Origin: Mermis nigrescens
Lineage: Eukaryota; Nematoda; Enoplea; Mermithida; Mermithidae
Assembly (NCBI GenBank): GCA_036768485.1
Contig: JAVLUZ010000340.1
Location: forward strand, 2,367,470-2,431,469
DNA: 64,000 bases
Reading direction: 5' to 3'
Part shown: piece by piece, positions 50,243 through 61,729 of the stretch
Layout: every line of letters starts with the position of its first letter
Position numbering within the stretch: the first letter of the stretch is position 1
Program-made: the position numbers and the translations under genes
Notes under the pieces: model-generated
What the model saw: the letters and a program-made list of their open reading frames with translations, nothing else
Database searches by the model: none
What the model was told of the DNA's origin: nothing

Positions 50243-53200
50243 GATAAGGATCAGATTTAATTAACTCTTCGCGAAGCGAGAGATAATAAGCTTTAACCGA
50301 TTTGTTAGGCTGCTGTTTATGATTCAGAAAACGATTAAAGAGCGCACCGGTGTCCATTGGACAAAATTCGGTTATTAGCGCATGTTTCATTTTCGAATAA
50401 GATTGTTGTATATCAGCAGGTAACGAACGGTATAAACGCATAGCATAGGGATCAAGAAATCCAGTTGCGAATTTTAAACGATCAGCTTTGTCGATATCAT
50501 AGGTATCGGCAAGCGATTCAAATTCTGCAAAATATGCTTTTATATCCGTTTTATCTCCATCAAAAAATTTTTTGTTAGCAATTGCAATTTGCATTTGTGT
50601 CAAAAATGGTCCGCGATTCAAGGAATCAGCGAGACGCGATCCACCATGCGAGCCTTCAGATGAAGAATCTGAACTATAGCGATGACGACGTCTGCGCGAT
50701 CTACTTTTGCGACGTGAGCGACGGCTGCGCGGGCGATCATAACTATTAGATGAGCTTTCATCAGAAAATTTGACATGTCTTCTCCTACTAGATGATTCAG
50801 GTAGAGGCGCAGATTCATTTTGTAAATTTGTAGATTCGTTGTTAATGCCAGATAAATTTATCTCAACAGGTTGCATTTCGATATTAGAAGAATGCAAAAT
50901 AGGATTATTAGGTGGTATTTCCACATTTATGGGATTAGGTACGTAATTATTTGGAAGAATTTCTCCTTGTGGTGGAAAGTATTGCAGCGGTGGTGGATTT
51001 AATTGCTGCTGCGAGTTCACATTCAAAGAATTAGGTACGAAAGAAGGCGCATTACGATTTAAGGACAGCGAAGGCCGAGATCGCGACGTCTGCGAAATTG
51101 GTACCGACGGCTGCGAAATCGTAGGTATGTTATCCGAAAAACCCGAGTTTTGCACTGGTTGCAAACCCGTGTTTAAAGGATTCTGTGACAAATTAGATAT
51201 CTCAGGCGCGCGATTCGTACAATTTTGAGCGATATTTTCAGGAACAGTTTCCGAAGGTGAGCGTGAATTTGATGCGCTGTTGCCAGTGGACAACAGTGAA
51301 GATGCACGATGCGTACTTTGCGCACGATTCGCACTTTGCGCATTAAATTCAGAAAAATTTGCGCTGTCGATTGAGTGGTTAACGCGCTCAGATGAATTAT
51401 TCTCTATGCAATTCAAAACTGGTTGGGGTTTAAGCATAGTGCTTAGCTCCAGATGCAGTTTACGCATTTCATCCGCATTTTCCTTTTTATCTTGATCAAC
51501 GCGCGTAGAAAGGTCCGAAAATTGCAAATGAATAGCTTGTAGCGCTTTTAAAATAAGATCATTAGTCACATTAGCATTAGCACGCTCTTTGTCGGCATTT
51601 ATGCTATGACTATGATTACTTTCTACATCAGAATCGGGATTTTCGCGCTCCGAACTGGTTTCAGGATTATTTGCCGTATTAAGAGTAGTTGTATTATCAA
51701 TCATTGTATGATTCGATGAATTATCGATATTAGGGTCCGATCTAGTTATCGAAGTTTGATTAATGCGTGATCGCACAGTAGTCAATAACAGTTCATCTTC
51801 AGACTGTGTATTGCTCGCGGCATTTAGTGACGCGGGTAATTTATCATTATTCGCCTTACTAGTTACGTCTTTCGTATTTGTGTCATTACTCGCAGAATTA
51901 CTCGTGCTATTAGAGTCAACAGGCGCGGTATGTAATTGGTCAGCTGAAGTACAGTCCGAGACACAACTAACGCCCCAGAATTCCAACCAATTGGAATTGT
52001 AATTTCGTTGATAAAAAATTGGAAAATGGTTGAGAAAAAATTGAAATCATACTGTAGGAATAACCTCTGTTGACCAAATTTCAATCGAATTCAAGGAATT
52101 CAACCTGCGGCTTTTTTTGATCAATGTGCCCTTTGTTCTAGTATGAGTCGTCATGAGTGACAGCAATAATTCAATAAATGCAGTCAATACCTACACTTTT
52201 GCTACAAGCGCGCCATTTTATCACGTGTGATTGTTAATCAAAATATGTATGTGGACACTATGTATTCTTTTTCCACTATACACAAAGTATAAAAAATATG
52301 AAAGCAAGATATATTTATTATTTTGTATCTTTAAATTTATCTAGATTTTTTAATCTGTAGTGATGCTGCAAGGTAATAGAATATAGACTTAAATCGAAAT
52401 TAAAAGAAAAATCGATTAAATTTTAATTTGCGAATTTTAGAACTCTTAAAAATTAAAATTTGATTTTAATATAACTTTTAAATCTAGGTAAATTTGAATA
52501 TGCTTTTAAATTTTCTATAAATTTTAATCTATGGGATTTGAATGATTAAAAGCTACTTCAAATTCAAATTCTAAAAATTTATCAAATTTGTAAATAAATA
52601 AGTTAATTGATGTACTAGAAGATGTACCACCAGCCCGCCTAGCCAGTAGCTATCATTAAGTTTGCATTTAACTATATTTTATACATTTGATAAATTATAT
52701 TTAATATGTAACATGGCCATTTTGAGTTTTTAGAATTTTGTGTGATTGTAGGATAGCATAATATACATAATTAAGATTAATTTTCCAATGGCCAAAAATA
52801 CATATTTATCTCTGCGAATATCGAAGGTATAAACGTAACTTATTTAAATAAGAAATAAAATGATATGTACTCGTCTACAATATATGTAGACTACTTTTTG
52901 GTTGGTGAAGAAAGCTAAATATATGTAGGCGAAAATGCGCATAATGAATTAGTTGCCCTGATTAGATGTGCAACAGCGTTCCACGTCGTTTAATGTGAAC
53001 ATGTAGAACAAAAAGCACACAATATGCATGTGTGTGGTGCACCGAGTTCATTTTATGCCTATGAATCAATTTGGACCGCACAATAGGTTATTATGCCTAA
53101 CTCATGCGAAACACGCATATGACCTACTCAATATTAACAGCCCCATCAAATAAAAAAACAAGTAAGTACATAGGTACGCGTACAGTATGACTGACTCGCT

Positions 53201-53468
53201 CGCCATGGCATCACCTATATTTTTTGACGAGGGTCGCCAACTGGCAGGCATTGTTAATTCAGGAGCGTAGAAAACAGTAGCGCTGTAGCTTTGATGTCCG
53301 TGTCAATTTATTTCCAACTAAATTCCAACCGAGCCAGAATCCAACCGAATGGAAAAAAATTGATAAAAGGTTGGATTTTTATTGAAAATTACTTGGAAAA
53401 AGCTTGGAAATCAGTTGGGCTCCAACCGATTGTGGGGCGTTAGTTGTGTCTCGGACTGTAGGTGGCAT
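50214..53468 (-). pseudogene. gag: gag, N-terminal and capsid part, interrupted by a MITE
   Basis: Structural polyprotein of the LTR element. The start ATG is at 53466-53468. The MITE 51952-53458 is inserted a few bases later, and the frame continues from 51949 to a stop at 50214. The flanks are in the same frame once the MITE and one TA copy are ignored. The protein is Ser/Asn-rich, has an RS-rich basic stretch (RSRRSRRKSRSRRRRHR, near 50690) and then a capsid-like segment (about 50250-50600) containing DKADRLKFATGFLDPYAMR and QQPNKSVKAYYLSLREEL, typical of gypsy gag. A one-base frameshift near 50220 moves the reading into the next frame. Not functional as it stands. Confidence 0.85.
51952..53458. 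mobile_element. Tc1/mariner-like non-autonomous element inserted at the gag start
   Basis: Perfect 26-bp TIRs (51952-51977, 53433-53458) beginning CAGTCCGAGACACAACTAAC, and TA duplications at 51950-51951 and 53459-53460. CAGT ends and TA targets are Tc1/mariner features. Subterminal zones repeat CCAAC/GTTGG words. 1,507 bp, very AT-rich, no transposase frame. Confidence 0.92.
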
Positions 53469-54103
53469 AGAAGGTTTTTTCAATTTAGCGGGCGGTGTCC
53501 GCAAAACCTTTTTCCTGCCATTTTTAGGTATCGAAAATGTCAAAAAATATGACCTTGGGTAAAATGAATTTCAGTACGTCGAAATTTTGCCCAAAATAAA
53601 TGTTTCGAATTAGGGCTTTTTGATCCGAAAAACAGGTTTTTTCACATGAATAGTATTTGCTTACATGAAGTAAGATATACCTGACGTGAAATGATCGAAG
53701 ACAGGTAGGACTAAGCCTAAAGCGCAAGAAAGTGTATGTGGTTAGAAAAACAGGTAGGTAAAGATCTAAGTAACAGAATTTCGTCGTCAGGAGAGAAAAA
53801 TGATAAATCGTCGCCTGCAGGTCGACGTTTATAGAAAAATGCAAGCGTGAGAGCTGCCTTCGTCGATAAAGATTCGACGGAAATAGAAAAATAACGATGA
53901 CTTTACCACGATACACAAAATCTTTACCACGGACGCTTACTTAAATTGCGCACTGCCACGATCGCGGTCGATACAACAACAAAGGTGAACGAAATGTTAC
54001 ACATTTTTAGATGGCCAAAATAATGATTTTTGGATCGAAAAATAATTTTACGATGATTGATCAGTTCGGCTGTAGCTAGCAGCCTAAAAGAGGGAACATC
54101 CAG
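53469..54103 (-). other. LTR element leader (5' untranslated region)
   Basis: About 630 bp between the 5' LTR and the gag start. A 130-codon minus-strand frame (53524-53916) has no recognised motif and is in a different frame from gag. Confidence 0.55.
54086..54103 (-). other. Candidate primer-binding site
   Basis: One base after the 5' LTR the minus strand reads TGGATGTTCCCTC. TGG at this position is the usual start of a tRNA-primed PBS. I could not match the remainder to a specific tRNA. Confidence 0.4.
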
Positions 54104-55164
54104 TGTAAATACATGGGTGCCCTATGTATTACGGAATCAACATAGGACACGGATGTATTTGCCTTCGAGAGTTACTTGGTACGTAGGTACTTAAGTCTAC
54201 GCTTAGCGCTGGTCCCAATCGCGCAGCCTGGGATCGCTTTCGATCTTTGCACCCTTACAGACCCTACGGCTTCGATCCCCTCAGCCCTAATATTGCTGGC
54301 TGCTTCTGGTCGGGTGATCTCAGCAGCTACGCCCTAAGACCTAAGGCTACTTACCTAATCTCGGAATTTGCCGCGGAGGTCAGTTGACCTATCTCAAAAC
54401 TCAAGTTGAATATTTAACTTCTTTTCAAGGTTCAGATTCTAACATAAATGTTTTTGGTTCCTAATACGTGTAGCACAATAAACTTTGAAAACAACAACAT
54501 TGAGCTCTACACTGATCAATCATCTCTAAAGATTAAATAATATTTTTGATTAATTTTTGGTTTAAGAAAAGATTTAAGACTTTCGGATAAAAGTAGCAAT
54601 CACACGGAAATTACCTATCCTTCCACTTGGACGAGTTGAAATCCTCGACGTGGGCAATAACCGACCTAACCCTCGGTATAACCAAAAACCCCTGGGTAGG
54701 TTTTTCTCTATTTTATTTCGAACGAAGAATCCACGGCCTGTAGCCGGACAACCAAACAAAGCAAAACGAAAAACGAAAACGTACGGACTATACACACGTA
54801 CGGTGGCCAACAAGACTGCCAACAACAACTCACAAGAACTCTCTGTACACTGGCCTCAAGGACCATTACAGTAAAATAAACAAAGATCAAATCAACGTAA
54901 TACTGATACACTTTTATCTCAGATCGAATGTTATCGATTACACAAGCGGTATGCTTGAAACAATTACTATTATCATACACTTAACTCTATGTTACCGGAC
55001 AAGTATCTAAATGTTTTTTATTATTGAAAATTAGGGAAAAAGTGGGAAGACCGAAGGCATAGCCCACAGTACAGTATCGTAGATAGCTACTAGTATTGGC
55101 TATGTGATGGCTACCGCGAACTGCTAAGGCAAGTTCGCCTATACGTGTTACTCTCGCAGTTACA
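54104..55164 (-). repeat. 5' LTR (1,061 bp)
   Basis: On the minus strand it starts TGTAACTGCGAGAG and ends TTTACA. Very similar to 38262-38990 and more diverged from 38999-40038. Plus-strand or minus-strand small frames inside it are not genes. Confidence 0.9.
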
Positions 55165-55540
55165 CTTGTATGATGGGCAAAAATAGCGGCGTTTTTAAGC
55201 TTTTCTCAGCGCGATCTACACATTGAAAAAATTTTAAAAAATCCTACTTGATTTCAGTTATATCAAGCAAACATATTATAAATAAGGCACGAAGCGCCAA
55301 AAATTTTGGTTTCATCAGATCAAAAGCTAGGTATGCTAAAATTCATCCTAGGGTCTTTCAGACACGCCTCAATTTTTCCTTCTGGGGGACGCTTATAAAA
55401 AGTTATCGTATGTACATACTTCCTAAATTTACTTTGGGGGACCAGTCCCTCCCTGTCCCCCTCACAGCTACGCCCCTACACTGGAACTTCATGTGCCATT
55501 TTTTGCTACGTATGATATTAATATCCGTCGAATAATATTT
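55165..55540. repeat. Right half of the hAT-like repeat split by the LTR element
   Basis: Continues the sequence left of 38258. Contains GGCAC-GAA-GCGCC at 55286 and ends near CAGCTACGCCCC, a common hAT-type terminus. Aligns with part of C3 (9370 onward). Confidence 0.6.
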
Positions 55541-55615
55541 ACTCACTTAGAAATTTAAAGTCTTGCATGAGGTACCGTAAAATATTGTTTTCAGTCAGTC
55601 ACTGAGTTCAGACTA

Positions 55616-55722
55616 CGGTCTGTTTCATAAAAGTTTGGGCATAAATTTCAAGAATTTTTATCGATAGAAAGCAGACATATTACGATGATTACAGTAAATC
55701 AGATCTTGCGTGAAACAGACTA
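55616..55722. mobile_element. Very short MITE with TA flanks
   Basis: Ends CGGTCTGTTTCATAAAAG and CGTGAAACAGACTA are inverted. TA lies on both sides (55614-55615, 55723-55724). 107 bp. Interior words TTTATCGA.AG and TTACGAT recur near 2560, 37600 and 57545. Confidence 0.65.
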
Positions 55723-56085
55723 TAGGACAGAAAAATGGTTTACATGTATGTAGCGTCAGCTATACTATGCAAATAATAAAGTAGGAAAACAGCTTGTTTG
55801 TGTAAGATAGAAATTAGCACTTTTGAGCAACTCCGGACTTTTTCATGCTTAGTGGACGTGGGCCATTGCAATGAGACAGGTAGATAAATTCTCACAGGAA
55901 AAAATAGACGAATGTATGTACGCGGCCACTTTTTGTACATGCTTGATATCTTGTCCAAGCTGCACTATGTATTATTGTCGGCTTGAAAAACTTTAATATA
56001 AAACTATTTACCAAAAACTTTATAAGTAACGGAACGAGAAGCGATAGACGGTAAATTGATATTAATACTAGCACATAGTGACAAT

Positions 56086-56286
56086 CACACGTGGGCGTGG
56101 GGGGTATGCACAACCCCCTAAATTTTGAATTTTTTGCTTTTTAGCGATTTTTTGATGCCATTGGATAGTGCTCGATGAGAAACGTCGAAAAATGGTGTTT
56201 TTCGCCATACGACCACTTTTAAGAGTATTTTTGTACCTTTAAAAATTTTTTCACCCCTCCCAGAATTTCGGTGCTGCCCACCTATG
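56086..56286. mobile_element. hAT-type MITE, family B copy B4
   Basis: Starts CACACGTGGGCG and ends TGCCCACCTATG. Perfect 8-bp duplication GTGACAAT (56078-56085, 56287-56294). 201 bp. Confidence 0.88.
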
Positions 56287-56294
56287 GTGACAAT

Positions 56295-56920
56295 GGTGGA
56301 TCTAGGATTTTCCTAAGAGGGAGCGGTATCCCATCTTTTCCAAAAACAGTCAAAAATAGGTCCAAAAATTCGCCCTTCACATGCGAAATATTGTTTTGCC
56401 GACGTTTTACATTGTATACTTTTACTTAAAATCACTTTTGACGCAATATGTTGTCAAAAAATTTCGACATTTTTGATAATTTTAAGCTGAAAAATCATCA
56501 AATTTCTTCGACTTAAGCGAAAATCTGGCGCGAAGCGCCAGAAAATTTGTGAACTTTAGGCGGATGGACGTCTAGTAGCTTGATTTCCTGTATTTGTAGC
56601 ATTTGATGCGAAACTTTGAAAATTTTTGATCGACAATTGAAGAAAAGTATAGATACTAAAATAGCTATAGCTGTTTCTGCTCTTGAAATTGTTTTGAAAC
56701 CTATTTCATGAGCAAAAAAATAGTTCAAGGCCGTCAAGAAAGTAAATAAATGTCATCAATAGATATTACCTGGCGCGCAGCGCCGGAAAAATTTGAGAAA
56801 TAATGGTCACTGACGGCCAAACATCAGTGCGAATTTGATATCCATTCTTCATCTCGCCAAATATTTTCGGCTAATGAGGGGGGGGCTGGCCGCCCTCTTA
56901 AATCCGCCCTGCGTAGTAAG
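56295..56920. repeat. C-family element copy C2, ends decayed
   Basis: Starts near GGTGGATCTAGGATTTTCC and ends CCCTCTTAAATCCGCC, recalling C1. Contains palindromes CTGGCGC-GAA-GCGCCAG (56525) and TGGCGC-GCA-GCGCCG (56771). Directly abuts B4. Confidence 0.6.
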
Positions 56921-59060
56921 AATTATTATTTATAGCACCAGTGCGATAAAATCGATGATAATCACACATTATTAAGCAAATTATTTCAGAAAGGGCTTGC
57001 TTCACCCTTTAATCTCTTAGCACAAAAAATGCGAGATAAGATCACATCGAAATACTGGATTTGCAATATCGTTACATTAGAAATTAAACGCGAAAATAAG
57101 TGTTACGATATAAATGATTAGAAATTATCAAGCAAAGGCTCGATCTCCAGTAAGGAGGCAAAAGAGAAAATAGTCGGTACTTCGTACAGAAAAAAGGAAA
57201 GTAATGAACAACATTAAGCTTTTCTTATGAAAATAAAACCTATCATGTATGTTTTATACTATTAAAGCAACAAATGAAGATGTAATCATTTTTTGCTTAG
57301 TTTCAATGTAGGAGACATACAAATTAATTACACTTGCTGTTGTTTTTGACAAGTGTACATGGACAAAGTTTAATCTTCCCATCGATATCAGCTGCCCAAT
57401 CATTTTGGTTGGTTGTCCTTCTACAAAAAGGTTGGTTGATTGGCTGCTTATAGTCCCTTTCATACTAATTTGGGCCATAAGTTTTAAAATTATATCCGAC
57501 AAAAAGTTGACAGATTGCGATTATACCATTCATCTGATATATATAATTATCGTAATCCGCCGGCTTACTGTCGAAGAAAATTGTTAAAACGGTCAATTAT
57601 TGGTTGTCTGATTGATTGGTTGATTTTTGTATGAATTGCACGTATTTTCCTGGATTCCATGTTCCTGTTTCAGGTTGATTGACTAATTTTATGGTCATTT
57701 TTGTATATTTCAATAATTTTTCTTCGATATTTTGGCATTTAGAAATTTTCTACTGATATAACAGGTCTTCCATGGATACCAGAAAACTATATTATGGGAA
57801 TTCCTATTGTCCCCAAAATTAGTCACTGTTATCTACGTGGTAAAAACAAATGTACCTATAAAAATGATTTTATAGTACCGACGGAAAGAGTAATTTTATC
57901 CTATTCAGATTTCCCCATTTAACCGCACGACAGCAAAATTGATGTTTATTTTAACATAAATTTAAGTAAATATTTAAAATGTCGCATTAAAGAAGATAAC
58001 ATATGTATCAACATCGGCCTCTGCGGATGGTGTAACCTATTTTATGCACTAATTAGTAAGAAACGACCCCTTATGCGATGGATAATATAGGTACTGAATA
58101 ATTAGTAGTCTTTGAAATACAGACGAAATATCAGTTGAATATATGTCAAAGACAGTTACGGTCGGAATATAATAAACGTACAACGATGACAGCATATTAT
58201 GCAGGCTTAATAAAAAAGAAATCAGCACCTACTGCAACGATTCAAAACAAATAGTCGCATGACAAAATACGGTCAAGTCAAATGAGCAAATTTTGTCCAA
58301 TAATCGATAGTGCACTCGATTGCATGAAGTAATAAAAGTGCTCATATTATGATTATCAATCGTTAAAGAAAACTATTACAGTCAGGCGAGTCCAGCAAAA
58401 AGAAACAAATTTAACCTGTCAAGTGACAGTAAGAAAATTATAAAGCATGGAGGGGGTGAAGAGGGTGGCTAGTGTTTTAGTTATCCCACCGAAGGGTCCA
58501 AGATTTCGGTAGTGTCAAGCGATTTAAGCCCAAAATAAAGCGCTTTAAAACCATTCAAACATAATAGTGCCCCATAAACTCAACTTGTCGCAGCAAAAAT
58601 CCCGGATTTCATACCTTCCTGACCCATATTATCGATTTCACTCTCCCTATCAGCACGGAGCACGTGCATCTCTGCATATGCGTGAGTCGCAGAGTATGAC
58701 TGTAAAAAAGTCTTGCTTGTCTTTCTAAGAACAAACGCATCTTATCACTTACATATGTACACCTAAAAATCATGTGCGCTCAATGCCGAGAAACTAGAAT
58801 CTTATAATCACTTAGCATTAATTCATTCTTGCGTTAGATTAAAATTAGCATTTATAAACGGCTGAAAAACAGTATATTTTGATACGGAAAGATTCTTTTC
58901 TATTTTTGTCAACTTGTCATATTCAATCCATTCGTAAAATCTCAGATATGAGGTCCTTGAAAACGTTTCATTTACGATTGGAATATATCTTAAATTAGAA
59001 GCGAATTTAAATTCGCTATTTAAAATTCTCAGTTAATCATTTAAGATTCTAAAGTCCAAT
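56921..59060. other. No gene recognised
   Basis: AT-rich. 57400-57640 has repeated GGTTGGTTG/TTGATTGG words and a copy of the 55616-type repeat in reverse. The 82-codon frame at 57254-57502 has no recognisable motif. May include intron or 3' flank of the inversin-like gene. Confidence 0.5.
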
Positions 59061-59681
59061 TCACGAGCAACACCGCCTTCCGTTCCGCATCTTAGCAACA
59101 GATTTGCGTGCGCGACACGATCTATAAAACGCTTGTATCTTGGTCGCCGCCGCAACGCTCAGCGCCTCGAACGTCAAAGCGCCGAGCGACCTAAGATAAA
59201 CGACCAACGCGACGTCATCACTAACGCCGCCGACGTCATCGTCGGTTTCGACGTCATTGTCCTTTCTTTGAGCGGCGTCAAACAGCCGACGCCGACGGAC
59301 GTCGTTGTCGACGCCGATCGCTCTTATTCCACTGACGTCGCCGATGACGTCACACTTTTCTAATTCGCCGATGACGTCACACTTTTCTAATTCGCTCATG
59401 ACGTCATCACCGCCGCCACTTTTCGCGCTAAAGTCGCAGTCGCTCGTCTTAGCGACGTCGGTCGGAGTCGCCGTGCGACGGAACGCGCGTCGCTGGCGAT
59501 CGAGCGCCAAGTCGAGCGGAGTTCGCGCTCGACCGCCGTCCGAACGACAAACGGCGTTGATTGCGCACGATTCGTCCGATTCGATCAATAACTTCACCAC
59601 GCTTAGATTACCCTGTTCGACGGCCAGGTGAAGCGGGCTGTACGAGTCGTTGTCGGTCGCGTAAATGGTTTGGGGACAAGC
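59061..59681 (-). CDS. Inversin/NPHP2-like ankyrin and IQ motif exon (partial gene)
   Basis: The exon encodes one ankyrin repeat, NDSYSPLHLAVEQGNLSVVK and LLIESDES, then TPLDLALDRQ. An acidic low-complexity insert rich in Asp-Val follows, then VVYLRSLGALTFEALSVAA and an IQ motif TKIQAFYRSCRARK. The order TPLD..AL - LGAL - AA.KIQ..Y....R is that of inversin just before and at its calmodulin-binding IQ site. Inversin acts at the cilium base and in Wnt/planar polarity control. A CTAG acceptor ending at 59682 fits the frame but lacks a good pyrimidine tract. The stop at 59061 comes soon after the IQ motif, so either the protein is short or a donor lies before it. Strongly GC-rich compared with its surroundings. 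Other exons were not found in this window. Confidence 0.72.
   Translation of the reverse strand, partial: ACPQTIYATDNDSYSPLHLAVEQGNLSVVKLLIESDESCAINAVCRSDGGRARTPLDLALDRQRRAFRRTATPTDVAKTSDCDFSAKSGGGDDVMSELEKCDVIGELEKCDVIGDVSGIRAIGVDNDVRRRRLFDAAQRKDNDVETDDDVGGVSDDVALVVYLRSLGALTFEALSVAAATKIQAFYRSCRARKSVAKMRNGRRCCS
59340..59400 (-). repeat. In-frame tandem duplication (27 bp x 2) in the inversin-like exon
   Basis: The unit GATGACGTCACACTTTTCTA plus AATTCGC is repeated back to back. On the coding strand it gives a duplicated ELEKCDVIG peptide; frame is preserved. Confidence 0.85.
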
Positions 59682-59700
59682 CTAGGCATTTATGTGTATA

Positions 59701-60322
59701 CATAGGCGTACGCAGGGCAAGAGGGGGCGCCCCCTAGACCAAAAACGTTTTTGGAGAGGTAAGATAATGCATGGAAAACAGTGTTTTTTTGTACATGTAA
59801 AAACATGGTCCCGAAAATCTTTGTACAATTTGTCAATGCAAATTTTCGGGTACTATGTATAATATGGTAGAGTAGCGCTTTCTGTGTAGTGACACATGAT
59901 TTTTAAACTTTTGGTAGTGTTTTTTAGCTATTTTCTGGGCTTCTGACCACAAAAAATACTAGAAACTTTTTCAAAGTACGGCGCGAAGGGCCGAAAAGTT
60001 TGACATCTTTCCATTTTTAAATGCAAATTTTGTCATTATAAAGACATAAAGAACAGAGAATTAATCATTTCGACGCGGAGCGCCGGAAATTTCTGGGAAT
60101 TTTTCCGGACCTTTTTTACAATTTTTGTCTATCCAAAAATCTTTGTACATGTATAAAGACAAATGTTGTTCTCCAAAATTTCAAATTTTATGAGCTCAAT
60201 GGATAGAGTACCTTCGGAAACGCCCGAAAAAGTACTTTATTTTGTGCACCAACGAACATATCCCGAAATATAGGGTCACAAATTCTGGACCACACCCTTA
60301 AAAAATCCTGCATATGCCCCTG
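59701..60322. mobile_element. hAT-type MITE, family E
   Basis: Ends CATAGGCGTACGCAGG and CCTGCATATGCCCCTG. Flanking octamers TGTGTATA and TGCGTATA differ at one base. 622 bp with palindromes at 59979 and 60069. Sits about 20 bp upstream of the predicted acceptor of the inversin-like exon. Confidence 0.8.
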
Positions 60323-61512
60323 TGCGTATACATTTACATTTGAATTATTTATTTAAATTTTTTAATGTTTATAATACATTTTAGTTATACATTCATACGC
60401 ATTTTTTGTAATAACGTATAATATAAGTAAGTCACTAATGCAATCTATATTTTCATGAACTAAATGTCTCAATCCTCTCGCTTAAGGTAAGAGTTTAAGT
60501 TTCCATATAATTAACATTTAGTTTACGAAAGTTTCAACTGGTTCAAAGGGGTTTAAAACGTCTATGAGAAATTTTAAGTATTTAGTTTACGTAGCTACTC
60601 TAATTTTATTGCCTTCATTCTACATTTTTTTATTCAAAATTTTATTCAAAATGCGTAACTATAGTATTGAAACTACTTATTAACGCCGGGATCAAGTTTA
60701 AGCTCGTAGATCACCATAAGCAGCAGGGACATTACTTCGGGGGAATGAGTTTTAAAAGAATAAAAAAAGGATTTTTAAGCAAAATGGTTCGGAATTATGA
60801 GCTTCAGCTCAGCGTTAGCGGTCTGAGATCGTTACTAAAGTAGCTAAGATTTAAACAGCTTTCGTTAATCCTTAATAGAAGTATGTGACGAAGACTATAG
60901 TCTCGTTCTTTGCTTGGAACAAATCAAAAATAGAGCCGTGCAAAAGACTAACAAAATTGTTCATCCAATTTCACTTACAGATGGTCCAAAATGCAATTAA
61001 GCTAGAATATTTTTCTAAACATTACTTAATGCATATATAAAAGAGTAGAATGTGATCAAATTATTAATAGTTTCGGTCTATTTCTTACACCAGAGACTTA
61101 ATATGTACATGACAAGTTTCAGCGAAGCAGAAACACATACCTATTTTCACTTTTCACTGAAGCATAGCTAGATTTTCGGTCGTTTCTTGTCAATCAAAAA
61201 ATAGACTTAGCATATGATTTTCATCTGTTACATAGCGTTAATTAATGAGATTACATTTCTAATCTCGACTAAACAGGCTGGCTAGATAAATCACACTTTC
61301 GATGCATGATCACATGAGAGTATTCTCCTTAAAAAATTTGTATCTTGAAGAAAACATTGAATGATTATACTCGTACATATATACATTGGAGTTCAAGCGG
61401 GGTAATGTAGAGGAAAGGTCCGAGCAGCCCCAAAATTTTCGATTGATTTAGAGAAAGTCCAATGAAAAGTGTAGTCTTAGATTAGAACTACCTCATTCTT
61501 AAGAGTAATGAC
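60323..61512. other. No gene recognised
   Basis: AT-rich sequence, short spurious frames only. If the inversin-like gene extends upstream, this would be intron. Confidence 0.5.
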
Positions 61513-61670
61513 CATAGATGCACAACATGGCTGATCTGGAAGGAGAAGGGGGGTCAGCTGGTCTGGGGAGGAGGTAAAAAATAAGTTTTTTGGGGCAAAA
61601 TAACTTCAAAAACTGGCATAAATGCTAAAATACCGTTAAAAACTACGTTATTCCACAGTTTCTAGCATAG
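61513..61670 (+). repeat. A-family MITE, 5' part only
   Basis: Starts CATAGATGCACAACATGGC and follows the A-family body to TTCCACAGTTTCTAGCA, then stops matching. The right end is missing. Confidence 0.7.
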
Positions 61671-61729
61671 TTTCCCAAGGTCCAGAGTTGAGGGAGGGGT
61701 GAAATCTCAAAATCGGGGACCAGTAAATT

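Larger units (their letters stand above)
38262..55164 (-). mobile_element. 16.9-kb Ty3/gypsy-like LTR retrotransposon with extra 3' coding region
   Basis: Bounded by LTR sequence at both ends with TGTAA...TTACA termini and a 4-bp duplication CTTG (38258-38261, 55165-55168). Joining the two outer flanks gives sequence that aligns with 9350-9420, so the whole block is one insertion into an older hAT-like repeat. Minus-strand order: 5' LTR, leader, gag, CCHC, protease, RT, RNase H, integrase with GPY/F and a PWWP-like tail, exonuclease-like/Q-rich region, polypurine tract, 3' LTR pair. PR-RT-RH-IN order is the Ty3/gypsy arrangement. The copy is decayed, with two nested MITEs, frameshifts and stops. 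Unusually long for the class because of about 4 kb of extra coding sequence. Confidence 0.88.

Noticed and set aside
57254..57502. 82-codon minus-strand frame
   Set aside because: No recognisable motif; overlaps repeated GGTTG words.
59133..59631. Plus-strand frames of 76 and 108 codons
   Set aside because: Antisense shadows of the inversin-like exon, caused by its GC-rich composition.
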